From Branchiostoma floridae (taxonomy: Eukaryota; Chordata; Leptocardii; Amphioxiformes; Branchiostomatidae), in contig NC_049997.1 in the NCBI RefSeq assembly GCF_000003815.2, positions 1,346,349 to 1,410,348 of the forward strand: DNA of 64,000 nucleotides. The letters are read 5' to 3'. A program made the position numbers and the translations under genes. Below the pieces are notes generated by a model. That model was given only the letters and a program-made list of their open reading frames with translations, searched no databases and had not been told where the DNA came from. Positions 35,911-47,335 of the stretch are shown one piece after another (the first letter of the stretch is position 1; every line of letters begins with the position of its first letter).

Positions 35911-36231
35911 AGCTAAGGGCACAACCCGCCGCACGTGCAAATACGTGCTGTCTACGTGCCAAAACGTGGGCAATCTTTTGGGATCCATAAGTGGTGAGTA
36001 CCGCCTCCGTACGAACTCGTACCGAATCCGACGGATTTTGGAGCACGCAGATACGCCGTAGAACTTTACGTGCAGGCAAAACTTTGTGTGCCATCGGGCT
36101 GCGGATTGGTGCCAGTACAGGTGACGCACCTGCCCTGTATAGCCTGAACATCTTCAGAAAAACGTGGTGGACGTAGCCTCCCAAAAAAACGTAAAGACAA
36201 ATTGCACGTACGGCGGGTTGTGCCCTTAGCT
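35911..36231. mobile_element. 321-bp MITE, PIF/Harbinger-like
   Basis: The termini are 30-bp inverted repeats starting AGCTAAGGGCACAACCCGCC, with one mismatch. The target duplication is TTA on both sides (35908-35910 and 36232-36234), as in PIF/Harbinger elements (TWA). The 130-codon frame through it (36286-35894) is incidental. It lies just upstream of the channel gene's start. Confidence 0.75.
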
Positions 36232-36345
36232 TTACACCTGAGTGAAGTGAGGTTACTCTCGTAAAGTGCCATTCACAAGAGCACAAGGCACAAGATCGGT
36301 AGCATAAAAGGTTTCAAACCCAGGGCCTCTTGGGTCTGGATCAAC
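36232..36345 (-). mobile_element. Truncated tRNA-derived SINE head
   Basis: CACCTGAGTGAAGTGAGG and GGCACAAGATCGG match the SINE at 29873-30308 (CACCTGAGTAAAGTGAGG, GGCACAAGATCGG) in the same orientation. The Harbinger-like MITE abuts its broken end, so the MITE may have landed in or beside it. Confidence 0.6.
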
Positions 36346-36524
36346 CACCCTGCAGTTCCACCAAATGGCCCCACACTGTGACTGTGAGGTGTACCAATTT
36401 GACGATTTCACAGTAATAAGGGTGCTTTCAATAGCATTCAACTTTTCTGCAGATACGTTTGTGAAGATTTGGCGTCCAGAAATGAAGGATAATACTTTCA
36501 ATTCAATCAACACAACTGCACAAT

Positions 36525-36615
36525 ATTTTCAGAAACACCAGACGTTTCAGATGTGGTCCGACATATTTTGGTTCACTGAAGAATGATGTCGGACAACATC
36601 TGAAACGTATGACAT
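36525..36615 (+). repeat. Hairpin with hammerhead-like core
   Basis: The outer arms GACGTTTCAGATGTGGTCCG and TCGGACAACATCTGAAACGT pair imperfectly. CTGAAGA (36576-36582), a GATGT...ACATC stem and GAAACG (36602-36607) follow the hammerhead order CUGANGA - stem II - GAAA. Confidence 0.5.
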
Positions 36616-37089
36616 TTCTTCAAATATTCTATGCGCAGTGATTATCCTTCGTCTTCACATCCATTCCAAATGCCTGAGGGCTGTAAACACACTCAGGCAA
36701 GATGCACTGTAATTTTCTTACATGACAAAAGATGACCTAGTTCACACATAACTCAGCTAATGCGACTACAATAACTGATTAAACTCTGTACGCTTTGCCC
36801 AAAGTAAGTTTGCGGCAGCCCCGCTGTTTGGACGTGTTTGATATTCTTCTTTTGTGTTTAGGTGGCCGCCATCATCCCATTGGTGTTTCTGCCACACTTG
36901 CTGAAGTGCTGATACAGAATGTTTAAGGTAATGGTAGTTTTTGAAATTGGGAGTCTACTGTAAGTGTTAGTGTAGATATGCCACCTTATCCCTGAAGGAT
37001 TCCAGGGATTTGGCAGTCACCATCTCTACATACAGGAAACAAGTTCCACTCAGATACAGTTCGTGGAAAGAAGGCCATCCGTCTGTACT

Positions 37090-37435
37090 GTGTTCTACCT
37101 AGAGAAATATTGTAAAACAGGGGATGAGACTGTCTTGTCTGACGTTTGGGTCAGCTAAAAAGTGTGGTAAATTCTGTTGGTGACCATTCCATGGTGGAAC
37201 TTGTAGAAGAGAGTCTTGCCCGTGTGCGGCGTATCTGCAAAGTGCCCCTTGAGAGTTCTTATCTTGTCCCCGGTGTTTGAAGACTGACGGAAACGGTGGC
37301 GTGCCCACCTAGCTGCTCTGCGCTGGACTTTCTCTACAGTAGTGGTGTCCTTGGCAGTGTAAGGATCCCACACTATGCTGGCGTATACAAGAGTGGATCT
37401 CACTAAGGCTTTGTAGGCTACCACGTTAATGGCTT
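37090..37435 (-). mobile_element. LINE reverse transcriptase fragment
   Basis: The minus frame 37424-37155 reads AYKALVRSTLVYASIVWDPY, then TVEKVQRRAARWA and FRQSSN, the standard C-terminal block after the RT fingers in CR1/L2-like elements. It then changes frame (LADPNVRQDSL). It is dead. Confidence 0.75.
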
Positions 37436-37507
37436 TGCTATTTACATGAGTATAATACTACAGTGTAGTACTACAGTTAAAATGACAAGTATAAATTAGG
37501 CCTAATT

Positions 37508-37680
37508 ATCGTATAGCCAGGCACCGCGGACAAATCAGAAGGCCCACGTTGGTTCTGACGCCGCAACACATAGATTCCGGTGTTTTCTGATTGGTCAGAA
37601 TAAATCGACACCGGCGCCGGTGTCAATTTGCATCGACACCGGGCACCAGTGTCGATGCAAATCTTCGCTCACTCGGTGGT
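37508..37680 (+). repeat. Dispersed repeat with nested palindromes, copy 1
   Basis: Starts TATCGTATAGCCAGGCACCG and includes CGACACCGGCGCCGGTGTC. It is the inverted counterpart of the copy at about 41770-41985, which ends GCGTCTGGCTATATGATA. Non-coding. Confidence 0.6.
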
Positions 37681-37911
37681 TTTATTCGGTGGTTATAGCA
37701 AAGGACCAGGCGTTATGACACCATACACACCTCGGGCAGGTCATTAACCCTTAATTATCACCCGGTCCGGAACACAACCGAACGTTATTTCGGCCCAGCG
37801 TGAACAGACAACTTCCCTGCAGTAATTCGCAAGCCTATCTGACATGCCCTCTCGGATGATAGATACCTTTTTCTATAAAGTAGTCAATAATAATATTAAT
37901 ATAGACGCCAA

Positions 37912-38210
37912 CAATATTCTCAAGCCTGCCCAAGAGCGCACCTGGGGTAGTCACAACTACAAATACCAACCCATTTTCGCACGTACAGACATTTAAAAAA
38001 ACTCATTTTTTCCGCGCACAATACCTGAGTGGAATGCCCTGCCTGGCACAGTTGTAAGTGCTCCCAACGTTGAGTGCTTCCGTGCCAGGCAGGCGGCCTG
38101 CCCGCCCTAACCCGGGAGACTCACCCCCCACATCCCCACCCCACCCCCACACGATACCCCACGCGGGGCCTTTTGGGGGTACCACCATGTAGATGTAGAT
38201 GTAGATACTG
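37912..38210 (+). mobile_element. LINE 3' end with (GTAGAT)n tail
   Basis: The plus strand reads GSHNYKYQPIFARTD, stop, KNSFFPRTIPEWNALP, then FRARQAACPP before a stop, the conserved end of an L2/CR1-type reverse transcriptase. A C-rich 3' UTR and GTAGATGTAGATGTAGATA follow. It is a 5'-truncated copy. Confidence 0.75.
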
Positions 38211-40190
38211 AACTTTTTCCAATGCGTTTGAAACTTATTTTTTAGACCCTATAACATATCCATACTTACATTTTACCATCATATGAGTCATTAGGGCTAC
38301 AAACTTGTCTTTTTAGATATCTTAAGTCCAACATCCCATCTTTAGAATGTGCCTGCCTTACCATTGTCAACGCCCATCCAATTTGTAATCTCTTAGGACT
38401 TTAAAGAAGGCTCAATTCTAAAGGAGCATGTCCTGGCTCTGCTGCTGATGTTTTCTGAATCCAAACAACTATTGGCGACGTAACATTGACTTTGGACTTG
38501 ATAGCAGTTGCATTATACAGCAGCAAATTTGCCGATACCCCTCGAATACCCTCCAAATAAATCAAAGCCTGGAGTAGCATATTATATCGAACAACCATTG
38601 GACAAACGTCAAATGGGGTAATGTTACAAAATACTGGGTTGAAGTTGATATCGTTTTTGCAGTGTATTTTTAGATACCACTGTCTTGGCAACTTCATCTT
38701 CCAATTGCTTTGGGTAAAAAATACACTGTAATTATTAAATGGAAACCCTAACTTAAGATTGAAAACAGTGCCCTCAGAAAAATGGGCGGAATGTTGGGAA
38801 ATCTAGAGCCTGTCTTGAAAATAATGTTTGTGGCGTGTCTATGAATAGTTATTCATCAATTTTTAGCCTTGATTGATTGATTTCCTTCTTGCTTCGCGCC
38901 AAAAACCGACCTAGGTGTTATGTAATTGTCCTATGGTGACACGCGTATGGTGACATATGCAATGACAATAACCCACAATGGTTACTGGGTTATAGATTAT
39001 TCATTTCTTTGTTAATCCGTAATAGAAAATTTGGTCGGTTTCGTTTTCAGAAAATGTTGGTTTTTAGACAATAGCACCCGCTTCTGGGGTTGAGATTCCG
39101 TTAAAATGAAGGACTGTTTCTTATAGTCCATTATGACGTCACCTGTAGGCGCTCACTGTAAGACAGAGGAAAAGGTCTTACCGCACAAAGACAACAATTC
39201 AAAGTCTTCATATCTGATATGACTGTCTTCTTCTCCTTCTTAATAGATGTAAAATGATATCATTATTCTGTTGAAAAGCTGACTAAGACGAGAGACATAC
39301 ATATTGAGGCATCACTATGATGACACATACCTTAATGGGGTCGGACACCTCCCTACTGGAGCTTCAGAAAACAGACCGGCGTGTCGTCAGACGTCTCTCT
39401 GGAAAAGTCTGCTTCCCAGATAAAAGGTAATTTTCCCAGAACCCAACAGGGCAGAGACACGAGTGGCAAGACGTCGCGAGGGAACTCCAACAGAAGCCGC
39501 CCGTGTTACAGGTGCAGCAAAGAGATCTATTCACCTCTTTTCGCGCAGGTTGCCTTGGTCGGAAATATAGTTCTTCTGACACATTCTCTTAAGATGAAGC
39601 AGCTGAACAGGTTTTACCTCTCAAATATGCAGTTGCCATAGCAACCTGTCCCCTCGGGGGTAGTACTTTGTTTTTAGCTGTGCCGAGCACCTGTCAATCA
39701 CCGAGATGACTCATCAATTATCTGATGTCCAGTTGGAATAGAGGCCTCTGGAAAGTGTGCTCCTCTCGCGAGTGTTGTGTTTTTGATTAAAAGGAATAGC
39801 GAGGGACACTGGCATGGGCGTGTTAACAAGTTTTTTAATGTTAATTGACTGGTGAGTCAATCAGGGTACCTGCCGGGGGGGAACCGGATCCAGCTGGCTG
39901 AACCACGATGATGGAATGTTCCTCCTTTCTCTCTGAAGTGTCCAACCAACGCCAACTTCACAAGACTCAACATACAAGGTCTTAACTTGAGTTTGAGTTG
40001 ATGTAGATCCACAATTATCCTTATATGAGGCTATTCTTCATTTGGTCTACACATTCATGTTTACACGTTACAATTAAAAACATACAGTGACAGTAGAGAG
40101 CAAAATAATACTGTTCTAATTGTTGCATGTGTTGTTCCACAACTGAGACATTCTGTATAGAAAACGCCTTTTCTATGCGTTGAATATTGG
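38211..40190. other. No gene recognised
   Basis: A 98-codon minus frame (38697-38401) shows no known domain. The rest is AT-rich sequence with a few short frames. A GCAACAGGTTGC-like stretch and CTCGCGAG occur but do not define a promoter. Confidence 0.4.
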
Positions 40191-40194
40191 TTTC

Positions 40195-40815
40195 GGTAGT
40201 CCGAATGTGTTTATTCTGGTTGAGCGTGTTTGGTAGCTGTGAATCTCAGATTGGAAGGTGATTTTTTTCGTGCATAACCTTTGGTAGTTTCATCTAAAAG
40301 TGGCAAGGCTTTTCTATAAATGTATCCCTAACAGCCAGCCATTCTAAGATCTTCAGCATAGTGTCCACCTATATGGCGATGACAACCAAGAGCTAGCCTT
40401 ACGGCCCTGTTCTGAACCACCTGAAGCTTTGTTATGTTGTTCTGTGTTGTGTTATGTAGATGTCCCATGTGAGGTTTGGGTCAAGGTGCAGTCCAATAAC
40501 TTTACTGTGGAACATTGTTCCAGACGTTGTCCCCTACGTTTCAACTTCAAAGGCGGCGTTTACTTGGTTTTCTTTGCTGTCCCCACGAGCATCACTTTCG
40601 TTTTTCCATTATTTAGTTTCAGCATGTTTTCGCCTGACCATTTGCCACCCTTTCTAGATCTGTTTTGGTTTCTGTTCTTATGTTGTCCAATGTGTGTCCT
40701 TGTGTCTGAACCGTGCTATCATCACATATTGGTCTAATGACCCATTTTTTACCGCCTCCGGCATATCATTTACATATATTTTATACAGCCGTGCGCCTAG
40801 GCAACCGCCCTGATT
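40195..40815 (-). mobile_element. Decayed LINE reverse transcriptase
   Basis: On the minus strand, in shifting frames, are LYKIYVNDMPEAVK (RT motif before the catalytic box), a broken FxDD region (DDSTVQTQGHTLDNI), LERVANWSGENMLKLN with GKTKVMLVG, LHLDPNLTWD, and VVQNRAVRLALGCH. The order is that of a CR1/L2-like RT. Frameshifts and stops show it is inactive. Confidence 0.8.
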
Positions 40816-40819
40816 CGTC

Positions 40820-41226
40820 ATATTTTCTAATTGATTATGTAAATGAGGTTGTCATTTGCATAATTGATATCTATCAACATTTCTCTCTTTCTCAGCCACT
40901 TATGTGACAAGTTTGCAAGTTCTATCATGGAATGGAGTGAATTTATGAACTTTCCTTATTGATTATGCAAATTAGCTGTTGATTTGCATAATCAATATCT
41001 CATTATGTAGGTCTTTACTTAGGCTATCTACATACAAAAAATCATGATGGTCCGTCAACCCGACCACATTTTCTCCGTACTTATGCAAATGAAGTCGTTA
41101 TTTGCATAATTAGTATTCCATTATGTTAGTCATCACTCATTCTATCATACCAAAATAATGATGATCCGTCAACACGTTCTCGAGTTATTCTCGTCCAAAG
41201 TTTGAAAGGAAACCGGCGTCTGCAGT
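40820..41226 (+). repeat. Satellite-like repeat with inverted octamer words, cut by an assembly gap
   Basis: TTATGCAAAT ... ATTTGCATAAT pairs recur at 40835-40864, 40958-40992 and 41083-41110, spaced 128 and 118 bases. They alternate with CATGATGGTCCGTCAACC-like blocks. The same unit order is at 45860-46480. The run enters the gap at 41227. Confidence 0.7.
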
Positions 41227-41459
41227 NNNNNNNNNNNNNNNNNNNNNNNNNNNNNNNNNNNNNNNNNNNNNNNNNNNNNNNNNNNNNNNNNNNNNNNNNN
41301 NNNNNNNNNNNNNNNNNNNNNNNNNNNNNNNNNNNNNNNNNNNNNNNNNNNNNNNNNNNNNNNNNNNNNNNNNNNNNNNNNNNNNNNNNNNNNNNNNNNN
41401 NNNNNNNNNNNNNNNNNNNNNNNNNNNNNNNNNNNNNNNNNNNNNNNNNNNNNNNNNNN
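41227..41459. other. Assembly gap, 233 N
   Basis: All bases are N. ORFs drawn across it have no meaning. It follows a repeat array, the likely cause of the gap. Confidence 1.
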
Positions 41460-41769
41460 TAACGTTATTAACGTTATTATCATATAGCCTACCCAAACTT
41501 ACAAACTCCTGTATGACGCATAGGTCCCTTGGTACCATACGTGTGAATTCCTTTATCGAATTTGTTCTTTGGTACATACATTTAAAAGGAGATTACAGAT
41601 TGCATTTTGAAACCAAAGTTTCCACAGAAAATATTCGAAACATTGTAGTCTTTGGCTCTTTAAAACAACAAAACATTATTAATGTTAACAGAAGGAGTCA
41701 TTCCCCTCTTCTTGCAGTCTGTTCTTATTCCCTCTGCTCTGGAATATGTTTCGCTCCTTTTGATTGGCC

Positions 41770-41985
41770 AATGCCTTTATATCCTTTGTGTATCGCTCCT
41801 TCTGATTGGTTAGAATGAATCGACACCGGCACTGGTGTCGATTTGCATCGACACCGGTGCCGGTGTCGATTCATTGAGGAATCAGGAATGCTGTCAGGAA
41901 TCTAAGTATTACGGCGTCATAACCAACGTGGAACGGGGCCTTCTGATTGGTCCGCGGCGTCTGGCTATATGATAATATCTAATCA
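41770..41985 (-). repeat. Dispersed repeat with nested palindromes, copy 2
   Basis: The inverted copy of 37508-37680. Its centre, 41814-41875, is a 62-bp near-perfect palindrome: AATGAATCGACACCGGCAC and its complement form the outer arms, each half is itself nearly palindromic (CGACACCGG...CCGGTGTCG), and the loop is TTGC. Confidence 0.7.
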
Positions 41986-42396
41986 ACTGAAGGTGCATTT
42001 GTTAGTGGATTTGACTTCTTCTAACAAGGCAGTGGTACAAACGGTGTTAGTGGTAGTCTTTTGGTGATTGATTGTAAAATAGATTGTAAAAGTTCGGTGA
42101 AATTGTAGCAACTGTTTGGAATAATTTGTTTCTTTTAACCTCTTTATGAGAACACCGACTAATAAAATGTATATCATTTTTCACTGCATTCATTGAGCAA
42201 TGTTTACACAATCTCTAGTGGGCAGGTAACTGTATAAACAGTACTTCCATCTTTATGAAAGTAAAAAAAAATGAAACAAATCTTCCACTGTGTGACATGA
42301 AGTCAAACAATGTCGAAAATGAGGCAACTAGTAGAACACGTGCTCAGTAGTATTGGATCCCCACATTTACACTCTTGGCTCCTTATGCAGTGGTGT

Positions 42397-42530
42397 TAGC
42401 CTGGATACCAGGCTTATCAAGGTCCAACTAAAGAAGCCTGTTGTAGAATTTCCTTGGGGGCATGTTGGCCCTAGATCCAACAATATGGCATGTGTAGGCC
42501 CTAGAAGTTGACAGTCTGGCATCCAGGCTA
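42397..42530. mobile_element. Short TAGCCTG-family element
   Basis: Left TAGCCTGGATACCAG and right CTGGCATCCAGGCTA are inverted repeats. The flanks CAGTGGTGT and TGGTGGTGT agree at 7 of 9 positions, consistent with the 9-bp duplication of the family. No coding content. Confidence 0.6.
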
Positions 42531-42917
42531 TGGTGGTGTTAGAATATGTGGAAGTTTGGTGGACTGAAGCCAATGCGTGGTGGCCTGACAAAGGATGGCT
42601 CCAGTTGTTCTTTGAAGATTTCATTTCTTTTATCATATTTAGCCAGGAGCTACCTGAGGATGATTGGATAGTCAAACAGCAGCAGATAGACAGGTTCTTT
42701 TGTACTTATCTGTTCTTAAGGAAAAGATAATTTGGCTATTTTGTAGCTGAGAACAAGTAGTTAGTATATTTCTCGTCTGCTGGCAAACCTTTCCTAGTAG
42801 GGCCTTCACACTGAAACCGAATTAGCAGGAATCAAGCGGAATCAGCCGGAATGAAGTATTTGTAAAATTCGTGCACATTCGGGGCCATTCCGAGTGGGGA
42901 TTCCAAATGGACCTTAT

Positions 42918-43339
42918 GCCCCCTTCACATGAGAAGGAATGAGCCAGAATGCCGTCAGAATGAAAAGTCTTTTCTATTCCTGGCAATTCGTAGTGTATTC
43001 TAGACATTCTTACTGCATTCCAGATATTCTTTTGGCCACATTCGGGCAGGACTCGAAGTGGCTAGCCGTTTCGGTTCTCCACCGAATGAGATAAGAATGT
43101 TTAGAATCCACTTGGAATGTTTAGAATCCACTTGGAATGCCATTTGATATTTCTCTACTTCGAATGCAGTTTTTGACATGTCAAAAACTTTCGAGCCAGC
43201 CAAAAGAACGGGGACGAATATCTGGAATGCAGTAAGCATGTTTAGAGTACAGTACGAATTGCCAGGAATTGCTCGGAATGGAAGAAAATTTTCATTCTGA
43301 CGGCATTCCGGCTCATTCGTGCTCTCGTGTGAAGGGGGC
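42918..43339. mobile_element. 422-bp foldback MITE, TTAA-type
   Basis: The ends are GCCCCCTTCACA (left) and TGTGAAGGGGGC (right). Arms of well over 100 bases pair imperfectly (GAATGAGCC-GAATGCCGTCAGAATG on the left against the right arm). TTAT precedes and TTAA follows, suggesting a TTAA target as in piggyBac or Kolobok. A 23-bp direct duplication (GGAATGTTTAGAATCCACTT) lies inside. A related broken end is at 42799-42860. Confidence 0.6.
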
Positions 43340-43352
43340 TTAACCGATTTCA

Positions 43353-43586
43353 CATAAGATGCGGCTTTGGTAATGGATACGTGGAAGAATCATTTCTAAA
43401 CCACTGGCCATTTTGTCTGCCCCACAAAGATAGCAGTTCCCACCGAGCCATCCTGCCGCGGGCGTCCTGACGATCAGCCACAACAATGACGTGCTTCTGT
43501 CGCCAGTCACCCGTGATGATCTTATCCACCTGAACAACTTCACCACTGTCTGCGTACGCTGGGGTCATGTCGTTACAATGAACCAC
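43353..43586 (-). other. Unrecognised open frame, exon-like
   Basis: A 78-codon frame has coding-like composition (NDMTPAYADSGEVVQVDKI, VIVVADRQDARGRMARWELL) and an overlapping frame that reads on to 43340. No domain or confident splice pair was recognised. It lies against the end of the TTAA-type MITE, so it may be a gene relic. Confidence 0.25.
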
Positions 43587-43599
43587 ACAACCCTTGTCT

Positions 43600-45850
43600 C
43601 TCAGTCATACTAGAATCTGACATAATACTTAGTACCATACACTTAAAATTTGCAGCAGTTTCGCAATATCAATATTTTCAAGTGTGAGTTTACTTCGTGT
43701 CTTGATGGCCTAATCTTCCAGAATATTTCAATCAAGACCCATGAATGTTCAAAATTTAATCAACATGTCGGCATCTTGCCAACCATACCAGCTGTTAACT
43801 GTGTCAAAGGGCAAAGAAGAGTGTATCTTACTGATACAACCTGAGAAATGATTTGGTCTGTTAAGATCTCTGTTGTCGTAAAAGCAAAAAGGAAAGCTGA
43901 AAATGAGACATCGTAAAAATTCAATTGACGTTGTTGCAGTGACCCGGAGAAAAGGCGGTCATTAAGCAGTGCCTGTGACGGAGGCGTCTTTCAACAAACT
44001 TGCTGACACGTACCGTGGGTCGTTGTGCGGGGTTTAGCACCTGAAGGGGGTAATTTTCACACCGCAATTGCAATTTTTATCCCATCGTTTGATAATCCAA
44101 TATACATGCTTCTTCATCTAACTAGTCCTATGTTGCGTCGTGGTCACGAGGTGAAAAGATCTGGCCAACCAAATTTTATCACAGTGTAACTTTGATATTC
44201 ACTGACAAGATACGGTAAGTTGTAGAAAGAGGTACTTATATTCTACACGCTTTTTAGTTCCCGAATTTTCGTTTTCAGTTCCCAATTTCTTGGTGAGATT
44301 GTCTTCCTCTTCTTGCAATGAAAGCCCACATTGAGTGGCTGATTGTTCCGCCTGTAATTTGAACGTAAGAGATATGACAGAAACAGCGAGAAATTCGCAA
44401 ATAATGAATAATAAATACAATAAACAAAAACACAAAAATCCAGGCAGCTACCGATATGAGATATTCAAATTCGACATGACAGACAGTTTGTCTTGTTCAT
44501 CACTTCCACCACGGTATGCGTAACTATTCTGCTCTGTTATCTATTCGGTAACCAAATGCTCACAAATCAAGCTGAAAGGCTGGTTCTATGTTTGGTTCTC
44601 AAGATATTGCCCTCTCCATACTCTCCTCTGTATAAATAGTGTGAATATTTCGGGTGAATATCTAATAAAATAGAAAGCTCATTGATCCGATGTCATATTC
44701 CACACTCGTGTTGCGGATGGAAAGCTTCACCCATTTTTTTCAGTTAGATTGCGACAATATTTTCTTTGTTGCACTTAACTTCACTGACTGGTGTGATGAG
44801 ACGTTCCGATCAGAGTGGTAGCAAAAAATTGATTAATAAGAAAGGTGTAATTATATTACTAATGATATTAACTGGATTGTTTATACTGTTTCATTAGATT
44901 AGATTAGTTGTTAGATATTTGCAATAGTATATAGTTCAACCCCCATGTATATGCAGATTGCCATACATTGTACCTGTTACAATTGTCGCGCAATTAAGTT
45001 CTAACTTCTGTCCTCCTGTATTGATTCTCTGGCAATGCCAGACTGCAGTAGACAGTTAAATAAAAGCCCCTTGCTCTGGGAATGCAGCACTACCGCGTCT
45101 GTTCTCTGGCTCGATTGTAATGGATGGTCTGGGAATGCACCAGTAACAACTTGCTTGGTATTATTACTGCACTGGTAGTGGTACATGGACTGCTATATAC
45201 TACCGCTATTTAGTTGAAGTCTATGAGATCCACAATGTTGTTTCCCCTCTCAAATACAAAGCTTGAGGTATTGACTACAACACAGTAGTCTGTTCCACCA
45301 CGTACTCCCCCAGGGGACGACGTGAACAATTGGTGTGACGTCACCTAAAGACGTAGCACAGGTCAAGGATAAGCTCATAAACCTCATAAATCAGCATCAA
45401 AGACGCATTAACACGCACATTGGGGAGATAGACCAGTCGATCACTAACATACAGCCTGTAGACGGTATAAGTACCATTGCGGACATAGTGCTTGTGGCTA
45501 CTCCTCGGCCATGGTCCACATCTGCAGAACAACCCGTGAAGGGCATTCTGTCAATGAATGAATGACCTTTATTGTACATTTGTGTTCAAACAATCTAAGT
45601 ACGGGTCGTAGCGCTAGTGATAAGGTACAATTTTGACAAAAAAGGGTATCTATCATCTCTACATATACTAATACATTCTAGTATGTACAAGTTCAACTTC
45701 TTCTCACTTCTTAAAACAGTTATAAACATAAGGACAGATGGAACTAGAGTTCCACGAACACATACCTTTGCCAAATAACAAGGTTTGTTATGTAGAATGA
45801 TGTCTGTAGACAAATGCGTTACTCATTTCATTTTCTTTATAATCATATGC
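43600..45850. other. No gene recognised
   Basis: AT-rich sequence. A short plus frame (45335-45565, VKDKLINLINQHQRRINTHI) ends in TGAATGAATGACCTTTATTG, the style of a LINE 3' tail, and may be a retroelement end. A coiled-coil-like short minus frame near 44240-44355 has no clear splice sites. Confidence 0.35.
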
Positions 45851-45859
45851 TTGGAGTTG

Positions 45860-46490
45860 GTTTATAAAATGTCAACATTGATTATGCAAATTAGATCCCA
45901 AGTTACCATTAATCGATATCAAATTGTATCAAGTATTGCTTCAGCTATCAGCATACCAAAAATCATGATGATCCTTTGATCCATTCTTGACTTATTCTCT
46001 TTCAGTCTTTAATAAAATACACCCCTTACTCTCTTCCCTCTTTCTCAGTTACATATGTGACAACTTTGATGAAAGTACTATAATGAAATGCAGTGGGTTT
46101 TTGTACTTTTCCTAATTGATTATGCAAATTAGCTGTTGATTTGCATAATTGGTATCTCATTATGTAGGTCTTCACTTACGCTACCTAAATACCAAAAAAC
46201 ATGATGATCCGTCAACATGTTCATATTTTCTCATTAATAATGCAAATGAGGTCATCATTTGCATAATTGATATCTATAGCCATTTCTCTCCATCCCAGCT
46301 ACATATGTGACAAGTTTGAAAGTCCTATCATGGAATGCTGTGGATTTATAAATTTTCCTAATTAATTATGCAAATGAGCTGTTGATGTGCATAATTAGTA
46401 TCTCATTATGTAAGTCATCACTCATTCTATCTACATACCAAAAATCATGACGATCCGTCAACATGTTGTAGAGTTATTTCGTCCAAAGTT
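45860..46490 (+). repeat. Satellite-like repeat, second block
   Basis: ATTTGCATAAT and its TTATGCAAAT partner recur at about 46121-46149, 46238-46267 and 46365-46395, spaced 118 and about 128 bases. Shared blocks are ATCATGATGATCCGTCAAC, TATGTGACAAGTTTGAAAG and TATCTCATTATGTA. It is homologous to 40820-41226. Confidence 0.75.
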
Positions 46491-46494
46491 GAGT

Positions 46495-46672
46495 TTCTGC
46501 TGCAGTACCTTAGCAAGCCGCTAGGGGGTCCATTATCAAACTTGACCTTCGTTTCCCGATCCCTACCCACCTACCAAATATCATCAGGATCCATCCCAGG
46601 CTTCTCGAGTTATGCTGTTAACACACACACAAACACATCCAAAACCTAACCTTAGCCATTCTGGCAAAGGTA
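46495..46672 (+). repeat. Dispersed repeat ending in a stem-loop, copy 1
   Basis: Includes GCTGCAGTACCTTAGCAAGC, CTACCAAATATCATCAGG and TCTCGAGTTATGCTGTT, and ends in AACCTTAGCCATTCTGGC-AAAGGTAA. The last part folds (CCTTAGCCA against TGGCAAAGG). It is homologous to 48240-48445. Confidence 0.65.
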
Positions 46673-47335
46673 AAATTGTCGCAGTGGTTTTAGTCTATTG
46701 TCCAGGTTTGTGCGGCAACCCCTCAGCTCCAAAACCATAACTCCACAAATGTGCATTTTAGTTGTATGAAACTGTTCAGAAGTCACCCTCAAGCTTAAAG
46801 CATCGAGAAACAAGTACCATTTCCACCACCCTGTCACAATTGCAAGGGGTTAGGCACTACTTCTAAATTTGCACAAAGCCCACCATACCACATATTTATC
46901 TAGAAAATTTTATATAATATTCCCTGGAGAATCCCTTCTTTACTTTTTTGTAGACAGTCAATGAAAACATGTCTGTATATATATATCTTTCAACCACATT
47001 TTCACCAATGTACATTATGTACTTATTGTCTAACTGTGAATTCAGACATCCATAGAAAAAAGTAACCGATATCGTTTCAAATTTCCCTTACGCCTTGTAA
47101 CCTGAATTCCTTACAGCTGTTCATCAGTTCATATTCAATTTGATGACAGAGTGATAACACGCCTACTCACAATAGGGGATGTGTTAAAAAGTCCGAATGT
47201 TTGAAGTGTAGCCACAACTTGACTGTACATTAAATATATGTATTACTAAGTCAATTGGGAACAATGTCCCAAGCTCTGCTCTACTACCTCATGTTCCTTG
47301 TATCTCTATGTACACCCAAAAGATTTTCCACAAAA

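Noticed and set aside
35894-36286. 130-codon minus ORF
   Set aside because: It runs across a MITE and its target duplications, so it is incidental.
36862-36911. Plus-strand terminal exon coding VAAIIPLVFLPHLLKC
   Set aside because: A good acceptor precedes it, but no upstream exon or family could be identified; too short to call.
41169-41577. ORFs crossing the gap
   Set aside because: Most residues are unknown because the bases are N.
44199-44435. Membrane-anchored coiled-coil ORF
   Set aside because: Hydrophobic start and charged tail look tempting, but no splice sites or homology support it in AT-rich repeat surroundings.
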